64,000 nucleotides of DNA from CAZJHD01 sp964545855 (GTDB lineage: Bacteria; Planctomycetota; UBA1135; JACQFD01), in the NCBI GenBank assembly GCA_964545855.1, contig CAZJHD010000022.1, positions 5,568 to 69,567 on the forward strand, read 5' to 3'. The translations under genes and the position numbers were made by a program. Position 1 is the stretch's first letter. Each line of letters opens with the position of its first letter. This document shows positions 1 to 7,150 of this stretch, piece by piece. The notes beneath the pieces were generated by a model that worked only from the letters and a program-made list of their open reading frames with translations, made no database searches and was not told the DNA's origin.

Positions 1-680
1 ATCGAGCGCCCGAAGTCGTGGTCCGTCGATCGGCGGCAATCCTCGAAGAGCACCTCCTCCAGCGCGTCGCGGGAGAAGATGTAGTTGCCCATGGAGGCGT
101 AGGCGCGCGACGGATCGCCGGGGATGCTGGGAGGCGTCGGGCTCTTCTCGACCCACTCGACGATGCGGCCCTCGTCGTCCGTCCCGGCGACGCCGAAGCT
201 CCGCGCCTCGGCGATCGGCACGGGGATGCAGGAGATGGTCACCTCCGCCTCGCGCTCGAGGTGCGCGTCGATCATCCGGCGCACGTCCATCCGGTAGATG
301 TGGTCGGCGCCGAAGACGACGACGATCTCCGGTTCGAAGTCGCGGACGAGGTTCAGGTTCTGGGAGATGGCGTCGGCCGTGCCGCGGTAGAGGGCCTCGC
401 CGACGAAGCGCTGCTGCGGAGGAACGAGCGTGATGAAGTGCTCCTGCGTGAGTCCCGTGCTCGGCCATGCCACGCGCAGGTGCTCGATCAGCGACTGCGA
501 CTTGTACTGCACGAGCACGTAGGTCGAGCGGATGCCGCTGTTCACGAAGTTCGAGAGCACGAAGTCGATGATCCGGTACTTGCCGCCGAAGGGGACGGCG
601 GGCTTGCTCCGGTCTCGCGTCAGCGGGAAGAGACGCTCTCCCTTCCCGCCGGCCATGATGAATCCGAGGACGCGTGCCAT
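1..680 (-). CDS. glgC: Glucose-1-phosphate adenylyltransferase, 3' part outside window
   Basis: Makes ADP-glucose from glucose-1-phosphate and ATP, the committed step of bacterial glycogen synthesis. About 226 N-terminal residues are visible; the frame stays open to the left edge, so the C-terminal beta-helix lies outside. The protein begins MARVLGFIMAGGKGERLFPL, the nucleotide-binding loop of the family, followed by RSKPAVPFGGKYRIIDFVLSN, and later GADHIYRMD and VEKS, all typical of GlgC. The ATG at 678-680 was chosen because the conserved nucleotidyltransferase strand starts only four residues later. It lies 40 bp after the branching-enzyme gene on the same strand, so it is probably the last visible gene of a glycogen operon. 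Identity is clear; the allosteric properties cannot be judged. Confidence 0.95.
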   Translation of the reverse strand, partial: MARVLGFIMAGGKGERLFPLTRDRSKPAVPFGGKYRIIDFVLSNFVNSGIRSTYVLVQYKSQSLIEHLRVAWPSTGLTQEHFITLVPPQQRFVGEALYRGTADAISQNLNLVRDFEPEIVVVFGADHIYRMDVRRMIDAHLEREAEVTISCIPVPIAEARSFGVAGTDDEGRIVEWVEKSPTPPSIPGDPSRAYASMGNYIFSRDALEEVLFEDCRRSTDHDFGRS

Positions 681-720
681 CGATCGTGGGTGGGCTGGCT
701 CGGGGAGGAGGGGGCGGACG

Positions 721-2490
721 CTAGCGCGGGAGGGAGAAGGCCTGCACGTCGATGTCCGGGAACGCCCGGTCGCGCTTCTCGAGGACGGAGAGGTACTCCT
801 CGTCCTGGGGATCGGGGGCGCTCCCCGAGAGGCACCGACGCGTGAAGTCCGCGAGCCGCTTCAGCTCGACGTAGTGCGTCGCGAACCGGCGCTCGGCGTA
901 GTCGCGCGCGGCGCCCGTCGTCATCAGGAACTGCCAGTCCGACGACTGGAGCAGGAGGAGCTCCCGCAGCGCCTGACGAAGCGCGCGATCGCCGAGATCG
1001 CGGCGCTCCGGAGGGAACCCGTTCGCCGCCGCGACGGCGCGGGTCACGTCGACGGCGTCCTTCTCCGCGTCGTAGACGCGGTTCCAGCTCCATTCGGAGG
1101 CGCTGTTCAGCCACGCGCGGTGGTCGCCGCCCTCTCCCCAGGATCCCTCGAGGAGCGTGAGCGACTCGCGCGGACCCGGCGCCGCCCCGGCCTCGCTCGC
1201 GGAGACGGCGGTGACGTGCGCGTTCGCCAGGTGGCGGAAGACGTGCTCGAGGAACTCCGCACCCTCGAACCAGAAGTGGCCGAAGAGCTCCGTGTCGTAG
1301 GGCGCGCAGAGGATCGGGCCCGAGCCCTCCGTGACCGACGATTTCTCGAGCGTCGACTTCACGAGCCAGACGAAGTGGCGCGCGTGCTCCTCCGTCCGCG
1401 CGCGCGCGGCGACGGGATCCCAGTGCTCCTTCGCCGCCTCCCGGTCCTGCGCGTCGGTGACGCGGTGGTAGCGCAGTCCGTTCGCGATGGGGCGCTGGTG
1501 GAAGTCGAGGTAGAGGGGATCTCCCGGATAGCCGTCCTTCTGACTCCAGACCTGCAGCGCCGTGCGCGCGTCGCGGACGAGGACGTCGACGCCGCGATCG
1601 ATGCCTCGGCTCCGCGCGGAGTAGACCGTGTGGCACGACCGCATCCGCGAGTGCTGGGGGAAGCGCTCCTCGAAGCCGCGCAGGGAGGCGAGCGCCGGGT
1701 AGAGATTGCGGTAGATCGAGAGCGGCTCGCCGGCGTGCACGAGGTGGGAGTCGACGACCGTGATCTCGATCGAGTTCTCCGACAGGAGCTCCTCGATCCC
1801 CGGGCGCGGCCACCGTCGCTTGCCCTGCTCGGGGCCGAGCGGAGGCGTCCATTCGTAGCGGGGCCGGTAGGCGCACTCGGGGAGCCAGAGCGCGCGAGGT
1901 GCGCGGCCGAAGTGGCGCCGGTGGCTCGCGACGGCGGTGCGGAGCTGAAGCTCGATCGACTCGTCCGTCGAGAGCAGCGGCAGGTAGCCGTGCGTCGCGG
2001 CACAGGTGGCGAGCTCCACGCGACCACGCTCCTCCAGGCCGCGGAAGGCGCCGATCACGTTGCCGTCGATGGCGTCGAATCGCTGCTCGACGGAGTCGAT
2101 CCACTCGCGCCAGTGGCGCAGGAGCGGCTCGGGGACGGGGTGCCCCTTCGCGCGCTCCTGCTTCTCGTCGAGCGCCACTTGCTCGCGGCGCGCGGAGATC
2201 CAGCGGCGGAACTCCGCGGGGAACGCCTCGTCGGCGAGCTGCTCGCAGAGCACCGGAGACAGGGCGATCGTCGCGCGCGAGGGGACCCCGTCGGCCTCGA
2301 GCCGTCGGAACGACTCGAGGATCGGCAGGTAGCTCTCCGCGACCGCTTCGCAGAGCCAGTCGGTGCCGTGGGGCCACCGTCCGTGGCGCAGCACGTACGG
2401 GAGGTGCGTGTGGAGGACGAGCGCGAAGCGCCCAGCGGTTCGATGCATCGGGGCGAGCCGTTCGAGGAGCCGGCCCGAGGACTCGGGCAC
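721..2490 (-). CDS. GH57 1,4-alpha-glucan branching enzyme (DUF1957 type)
   Basis: A 589-residue cytoplasmic enzyme expected to introduce alpha-1,6 branches into glycogen. The family signature is visible: ALVLHTHLPYVLRHGRWPHG near residues 23-42, the nucleophile motif LWLPECAYRP with Glu205, WSQKDGYPGDP around 315, and APYDTELFGHFWFEG at 396-410 with the acid Asp399. Its length fits GH57 branching enzymes rather than GH57 amylopullulanases. An internal Met15 (2448) directly precedes the conserved domain and is an equally good start. It sits between glgA and glgC, so it takes the place of the GH13 GlgB usually found in bacterial glycogen operons. The 265 bp upstream hold copy 1 of the dispersed palindromic repeat. 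Function is inferred from family and context; alpha-amylase activity cannot be excluded. Confidence 0.88.
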   Translation of the reverse strand: MPESSGRLLERLAPMHRTAGRFALVLHTHLPYVLRHGRWPHGTDWLCEAVAESYLPILESFRRLEADGVPSRATIALSPVLCEQLADEAFPAEFRRWISARREQVALDEKQERAKGHPVPEPLLRHWREWIDSVEQRFDAIDGNVIGAFRGLEERGRVELATCAATHGYLPLLSTDESIELQLRTAVASHRRHFGRAPRALWLPECAYRPRYEWTPPLGPEQGKRRWPRPGIEELLSENSIEITVVDSHLVHAGEPLSIYRNLYPALASLRGFEERFPQHSRMRSCHTVYSARSRGIDRGVDVLVRDARTALQVWSQKDGYPGDPLYLDFHQRPIANGLRYHRVTDAQDREAAKEHWDPVAARARTEEHARHFVWLVKSTLEKSSVTEGSGPILCAPYDTELFGHFWFEGAEFLEHVFRHLANAHVTAVSASEAGAAPGPRESLTLLEGSWGEGGDHRAWLNSASEWSWNRVYDAEKDAVDVTRAVAAANGFPPERRDLGDRALRQALRELLLLQSSDWQFLMTTGAARDYAERRFATHYVELKRLADFTRRCLSGSAPDPQDEEYLSVLEKRDRAFPDIDVQAFSLPR

Positions 2491-2574
2491 TCCAGGGTGA
2501 CGGGCCCCGCATCCTGGACCTCGACGCCTCGGGTCTCAACTGCTGGGCGCTGAAGTGATCCAGCTCCGTGGAAC

Positions 2575-2745
2575 CGTCGGGTCCTCTGAGGTCGTGAAAA
2601 AATCGGCGCCGGGCTTCGGCCGGCTGCGAGCGGCTGCGGCTTCGTTGCTCCTCCTTCGCAACTCTCCATGAGTTGCGTCGTCGTCGCGCCTCGCCTCGCC
2701 CGCTCTCGCTCGGCCTCGGGCCAGCGGCGGCGATTTCCTCACAAC
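2575..2745. repeat. Dispersed palindromic intergenic repeat, copy 1 (expanded)
   Basis: Fills most of the 265-bp gap between glgA and the GH57 gene. It shares with the copy at 51165-51265 an outer AATCGGCGCCGGGC, a middle GCGGCTTCG block, and the closing GGCCTCGGGCCAGCGGCGGC followed by GATT. The two ends are imperfect inverted complements. This copy carries an extra internal segment around 2653-2680 with its own hairpin (GCAACTC / GAGTTGC). No coding potential was found. Confidence 0.7.
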
Positions 2746-2755
2746 CTCTCCGCCC

Positions 2756-4249
2756 TCAGCCGGTCGACCGCTCGCGCCGCGCCGCTTCGCCGTAGACCTG
2801 CGCGTAGGTCTCGGCCGACCGCGTCCACGAGAAATCCGACGCGAAGGCCCGCCGGCGCAGGGCCTCGAAGCGGGAACGGTCGGCGAAGCATGCGATCGCC
2901 CGGGAGAGCGCCTGCCCGAGGCCGTGCGCCGCCGCGGGCGTCCAGGCGCCGTCGTCCATCGTCATCGGGACGGGGAAGGAGAAGCCGTTCCCGTCGGCGG
3001 TCTCGTCGGCGTCGCGGATCGTGTCCGCGAGGCCGCCCGTGCGCGAGACGACGGGGATCGTCCCGAAGCGGCACGCGATCATCTGCGCGAGCCCGCAGGG
3101 CTCGAACTTCGACGGCATGAGGAGGAAGTCGCTCCCCGCGTAGATGCGCTTCGCGAGCGTCGGATTGAACTCGAGCGCACCGCCGACGCGGCCCGGGAAG
3201 CGGTCGGCGATCGCGCTCAGGGCGTTGCGGAACGCATCGGGCCCGTCGCCGAGGACCGCGAGCTGGACGCCGCGCTCCAGGAACCAAGGGATCGACTGGA
3301 AGATCGCGGAGATCCCCTTCTGGGCGTCGAGGCGTCCGACGAATCCGAAGAGCGGCGTTCCCGGCTCCTCGGCGAGGCCGAGCTCGTGGCGCAGGCCCGC
3401 GCGGTTGCGTTCCTTCCCCGCCGCATCGGAGGCGGAGAAGGGCGCGTAGATCCCGCGAGCCGGATCGGTCTCCGTCCGCGACGGATCCCACACCTCGGTG
3501 TCGATGCCGTTCAGCACGCCCACGAGATCGCCGGATCGGTGCCGCAGGAGGCCGTCCATTCCGCAGCCGAGCGCCGGCCCTTGGATCTCGCGCGCGTAGG
3601 TCGGGCTCACCGTGCCGAGGATCGTCGACCAGGCGAGCCCCGCCTTGAGCGCGCTCACCATGCCGAGGTGGCCGGCCTGGTCCCAGGCCCCGAGATTCGC
3701 GGGGAGGCCGAGCACCGGGAGCCATCCGGCGGGGAAGACGCCGGGATGCGCGATGTTGTGGATCGTGAAGACGATCCCCGCGCGGCCGAGAGCGCCCGCG
3801 CGGTGACGCTGCGCGCGATAGACCGGGAGGAAGCCCGTGGGCCAGTCATGCAGGTGGATCGCGTCGGGCGTCCATCCTGGACGCTCCATCGCCGCGAGGA
3901 CCGCGAGGCAGAAGAACGCGAAGCGGGCGGGATTGTCCTCGTAGTCGCCGTAGGGCGCGGGCTCGCGGACGAAGAGGTCGGGGCAGTCGACGAGATGCAC
4001 GGGGACGCCGCGCGACACGACCGTGCGGATCTCCGCGCGCGAGGGCAGCGGCGGCTGCACCACGTCGACGGCGCCGTCGTCCTTCGCTCCGGCGACGCGT
4101 TCCTGGGAGATCGATCCGAGCAGCGGCAGGTACACCTCGACGCGGTGACCGAGCTGCTGCAGGGCGCGGGGGAGGGAGCCGACGACGTCGGCGAGGCCTC
4201 CGACCTTGACGATCGGATCGCACTCCGGGGCGACGAACGCGATGTGCAT
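2756..4249 (-). CDS. glgA: Glycogen synthase (ADP-glucose, GT5)
   Basis: Transfers glucose from ADP-glucose to the non-reducing end of growing alpha-1,4-glucan. The 497-residue length is normal for bacterial GlgA. The N-terminal lobe starts MHIAFVAPE and carries the ADP-binding KVGGLADV at 15-22; HLHDWPTGF lies near 132-140. The C-terminal GT-B lobe has FVGRLDAQKG, and the catalytic motif SKFEPCGL at 380-387 with Glu383, followed by a conserved RTGGLADT segment. It is 24 bp downstream of the M28 peptidase gene and upstream of the branching enzyme, so it is probably co-transcribed with both. Identification is secure. Confidence 0.95.
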   Translation of the reverse strand: MHIAFVAPECDPIVKVGGLADVVGSLPRALQQLGHRVEVYLPLLGSISQERVAGAKDDGAVDVVQPPLPSRAEIRTVVSRGVPVHLVDCPDLFVREPAPYGDYEDNPARFAFFCLAVLAAMERPGWTPDAIHLHDWPTGFLPVYRAQRHRAGALGRAGIVFTIHNIAHPGVFPAGWLPVLGLPANLGAWDQAGHLGMVSALKAGLAWSTILGTVSPTYAREIQGPALGCGMDGLLRHRSGDLVGVLNGIDTEVWDPSRTETDPARGIYAPFSASDAAGKERNRAGLRHELGLAEEPGTPLFGFVGRLDAQKGISAIFQSIPWFLERGVQLAVLGDGPDAFRNALSAIADRFPGRVGGALEFNPTLAKRIYAGSDFLLMPSKFEPCGLAQMIACRFGTIPVVSRTGGLADTIRDADETADGNGFSFPVPMTMDDGAWTPAAAHGLGQALSRAIACFADRSRFEALRRRAFASDFSWTRSAETYAQVYGEAARRERSTG

Positions 4250-4273
4250 GGGGCTGAGGGACGACGGCCGGGG

Positions 4274-6031
4274 TCAGAGATCCGGCCGCTCGAGGAAGGG
4301 AGTCGATCCGAACAGCACGGAGCGGCGCGGCTCGCCGGCGACGGCTTCCGCCTTGCGGAGCGCATCGACGAAGGGGGGGCGCCCGGGGAGATCGGCGAGG
4401 CGCTGCGCGACGGCCGCGCCGAGCCGCGTCACGCGGAGCGCCTTCGCGAAGTCGAGCCGGTCCGTCGTGTCGGTCTCCCGGTGGTAGTCGCCGTGCTCGC
4501 CCGTGTTCAGGAACAGGACGGGGATCCCCGCCAGGTAGAAGGCCGCCTGGTCGCTCCGGTCGAACATGCTCTCGCTCGCCGTGACCTCGAGATCGATCCC
4601 GGCGTTCGCGCGGCGGAGCAGCGGAGCGAGGACCGGGCTCGAAGGGCTGCCGGCGACGAAGACCTGGTTCTCCGACGACGCCTCGCCCGGCGACGCCCGC
4701 AGGTCGTCCTCGTTGCCGCGCCCGATCATGTCGAGGTTCAGCATCGCGACGATCGACTCGAGGGCGATCGGCGGGTTCGCGGCGAAGTGGAAGGAGCCGA
4801 GCAGCGCGACCTCCTCCGCGGCGAAGGCGACGAAGACGATCGAGCGGGCCGGCGGGCTCGCCGCGAGGGCCTTCGCCATCGCGAGGATCGCCGCCGTGCC
4901 CGAGGCGTTGTCGTCGGCGCCGTTCCACACGCTGCCGGTGGACGCGTCCATCCCGACGTGGTCGTAGTGAGCCCCGACGACCACGTGCTCCTCCCGCCGA
5001 CCGGGGTCGCTGCCGCGGAGCCGCCCGACGACGTTCGCCGTCCGCCGTCCGTCGCCGACGATCTCGACGCGGCCGGCGACTCGACGGCCCGGGAGCGCAC
5101 GCGAGCGCGGGGCGCCGGCGCCGGCGAGAGCGCGCTCCTCGGCCCCCGCGTCGAGCAGCCGCGCGGAGGCCTCCGCCGCGAGGAAGACGGCGGGGATCGG
5201 CATCCGGAGCCCCGAGTCCTGCGCCTGGGAGATCCAGAGCACCTGCTCGTGCATCTCCCGCGCCGAGACGTTGTGCTCCCGGAACTCCGCGGTGTCGTCG
5301 AGGTCCTCGATCAGAGCGCCGAGCTTGCCCATGGGGTTCGTCGATCTCCAGAAACCTCGGCCCGGGAGCGAGCGCCGCGCGGCCCCCTTCGGGAAGCTCG
5401 CGAGCGAGGGCACGACGACGAGCGCGACGGCGCCGTGGCGTGCGGCGTTGCGCGCCTTCTCCGCGAAGCGTGCGTGGCGCGTCAGCCGGCGGCCGTCCCA
5501 GGCGCTCGCGCCCGGATCGTCGGCGAAGGGCTCGTGGCGCAGTGCCACGGCCACCTTGCCGCGCACGTCGATCCCCTCGTAGTCGTCCCAGGCGCACTCG
5601 GGAGCCGTGATGCCGAAGCCGACGAAGACCGCCTCCGCGTCGAAGCGCCCGTTCGCCGATCCGACGAGCGGCAGGAAATCGTCGCGCGGCACCGCCGCCG
5701 TCGTCGTTCCGTCCGCCGCGACGGAGAGCCTGCAGTCGCCGAGGTCGCGGATCGCGAACTCGAACGTCTGCGCGTAGGTGCCGTCGTCACCGAGGGGCTC
5801 GAGGCCGATCTCGGCGAAGCGCGTCTCGAGCCAACGCTGCGCCGCGAGGCCGCCCGGCTCGCCGGCCTTGCGACCCTCCATCGCGTCGCTCGCGAGGTGC
5901 TCGACGTCGGCCCGGTACCTCGCGGCGTCGAGAGCGGCAGGCGGATCCTGGACCGGTGCGCGCGGAGCGGCCCACGCGCCGTGGGGAGCCGCGAGGAGCG
6001 CGAGCGGAGCGAGGAGCGCGCGCCGGCTCAC
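4274..6031 (-). CDS. Secreted M28-family zinc aminopeptidase with PA-type insertion
   Basis: A 585-residue exported metallopeptidase. The N-terminus has a signal peptide (hydrophobic LLAPLALLAAP, Ala-rich cleavage region before residue 24). The region about 110-290 fits a protease-associated insertion. The M28 catalytic core shows all zinc and catalytic positions: His355 in GAHYDHVG, Asp373 in GADDNASG, Glu406/Glu407 in AFAAEEVALLG, Asp434 in LNLDMIGRG, and a later GEHGDYH for the last ligand. Translation starts at a GTG that overlaps the stop of the upstream M48 gene by GTGA (6028-6031), indicating coupling. It probably trims peptides in the periplasm; substrate preference is unknown. Its place directly ahead of glgA is unexplained. 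Confidence 0.9.
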   Translation of the reverse strand: MSRRALLAPLALLAAPHGAWAAPRAPVQDPPAALDAARYRADVEHLASDAMEGRKAGEPGGLAAQRWLETRFAEIGLEPLGDDGTYAQTFEFAIRDLGDCRLSVAADGTTTAAVPRDDFLPLVGSANGRFDAEAVFVGFGITAPECAWDDYEGIDVRGKVAVALRHEPFADDPGASAWDGRRLTRHARFAEKARNAARHGAVALVVVPSLASFPKGAARRSLPGRGFWRSTNPMGKLGALIEDLDDTAEFREHNVSAREMHEQVLWISQAQDSGLRMPIPAVFLAAEASARLLDAGAEERALAGAGAPRSRALPGRRVAGRVEIVGDGRRTANVVGRLRGSDPGRREEHVVVGAHYDHVGMDASTGSVWNGADDNASGTAAILAMAKALAASPPARSIVFVAFAAEEVALLGSFHFAANPPIALESIVAMLNLDMIGRGNEDDLRASPGEASSENQVFVAGSPSSPVLAPLLRRANAGIDLEVTASESMFDRSDQAAFYLAGIPVLFLNTGEHGDYHRETDTTDRLDFAKALRVTRLGAAVAQRLADLPGRPPFVDALRKAEAVAGEPRRSVLFGSTPFLERPDL

Positions 6032-7044
6032 TCTCCGCCACCAGACGGGATCTTCGGCGTCGATCCCGCGGCGGGCTTCACGGGCGGCACGGGGGCGTCG
6101 GAGTCCTTCGCCGGCGCGCCGGTCGCCGACGGCGTCTTCGGGGCCGTCGGCTTCGAGGGTAGCGGGGGCACGGGAACGCTCGAGGGACTGGCGGCGGCCG
6201 TCGATGCGGCGGCCGACGTCGAGCCGGAGGCGGGTGGAGCGGCGGCACCGCCCGAAGCACTACCCGACTTCGCGCGCTGGTAGATCTCCATCGCCTCGGG
6301 CATCCACTCCTCGAGCTGCGCGATGCGCGTCTCGGGGCTCGGATGCGTGGAGAGGAACTCGGGCGGACCCCCGCCGCCGGTCGCGTCGATCATCCTCTGC
6401 CAGAAGCGCGGCGCCTCGCGCGGGTCGAAGCCCGCCTCGGCCATGAGGCGGAGCCCGATCTGATCGGCCTCGGTCTCGTCGGCGCGGCTGAAGGGGAGGA
6501 CGACGCCTCCCTGGCTCAGCATCCCGAAGCTCGCGAGAACGCCTTCCTGCACTCCTCCGCCGACTCCGGAGAGGCCGACGGCGAGGAGTTCCTGGACGAT
6601 CGACATGCCGAGACCCTCCGTCATGCGGCGGCCGCCGTGACGCGCGAGCGCGTGGGAGACCTCGTGCCCCATCACGACGGCGAGCCCCTCGTCGGACCGC
6701 GTGACCGGGAGGATGCCCGTGTAGACGCCCATCTTCCCGCCGGGAAGGCACCAGGCGTTCACTTGCGGCGAATCGATGAGCACCACCTCCCAGTCGAAGT
6801 CGGGCTTGTTCGCCACCTGGGCGAGCCGCATCGACACGCGACGCACCTGATCCCACGCGGGACCCGACGACACGACCTTCTCCTGGGAGACGATCTGCTG
6901 ATAGGCCTCGGCGCCGAGCGAGGCTTCCTGCCCCTCGCTGAAGACGTTGAGCGTCGTTCGTCCCGTGTAGGGATTCGTCTGGCAGCCGGCGAGGAGCGGA
7001 GGCGCGGCCACGAGGGCCGCGAGGAGGATCCGTGCGCGCACCAT
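6028..7044 (-). CDS. M48-family metalloprotease lipoprotein
   Basis: A 338-residue BepA/LoiP-like zinc protease, expected at the outer membrane where such enzymes act in quality control of envelope proteins. The N-terminus is a lipoprotein signal with lipobox LLAGC (Cys21). The zinc motif HEVSH is at 127-131, and the third ligand Glu192 lies in DETEADQIG. After the catalytic domain comes a Pro/Ala/Ser-rich tail of about 80 residues, beyond the family norm and probably disordered. The ATG at 7042-7044 was chosen because it gives the signal peptide and lies 7 nt after a TATGCT -10 box. Another ATG at 7054-7056 is inside that box. The gene overlaps the M28 gene by 4 bp. Confidence 0.9.
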   Translation of the reverse strand: MVRARILLAALVAAPPLLAGCQTNPYTGRTTLNVFSEGQEASLGAEAYQQIVSQEKVVSSGPAWDQVRRVSMRLAQVANKPDFDWEVVLIDSPQVNAWCLPGGKMGVYTGILPVTRSDEGLAVVMGHEVSHALARHGGRRMTEGLGMSIVQELLAVGLSGVGGGVQEGVLASFGMLSQGGVVLPFSRADETEADQIGLRLMAEAGFDPREAPRFWQRMIDATGGGGPPEFLSTHPSPETRIAQLEEWMPEAMEIYQRAKSGSASGGAAAPPASGSTSAAASTAAASPSSVPVPPLPSKPTAPKTPSATGAPAKDSDAPVPPVKPAAGSTPKIPSGGGE

Positions 7045-7051
7045 GGGGCCG

Positions 7052-7057
7052 AGCATA
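7052..7057 (-). promoter_or_regulatory. -10 box TATGCT, probable leaderless promoter of the M48 gene
   Basis: The hexamer TATGCT, read on the minus strand, ends 7 nt before the M48 start codon. Transcription would therefore begin at or next to the ATG. The same arrangement (TATGCTCGG or close) precedes the genes starting at 9290, 38541 and 51390. No convincing -35 element is visible. Confidence 0.45.
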
Positions 7058-7080
7058 GCAATCGGCGCCACCGCCCCGCG

Positions 7081-7150
7081 CGCGCCCATCACCGCGCCCA
7101 TCGCCGCGCCGATTGCCGCGCCGATCACCGCGCCCATCACCGCGCCGACG
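7081..7150. repeat. 12-bp tandem repeat, about 5.8 units
   Basis: Six consecutive near-identical 12-mers with consensus CGCGCCSATCRC fill the space between the stop of the 690-residue membrane protein (7137) and the M48 promoter. Read through in the M48 frame they would encode a Gly/Ala pattern like a glycine zipper, but no start or family supports translation. This is a likely slippage-prone tract. Confidence 0.7.

Noticed and set aside
2924..6283. Long plus-strand open frame opposite glgA and the peptidases
   Set aside because: Mirror-frame composition only; the minus-strand genes have full motif sets.
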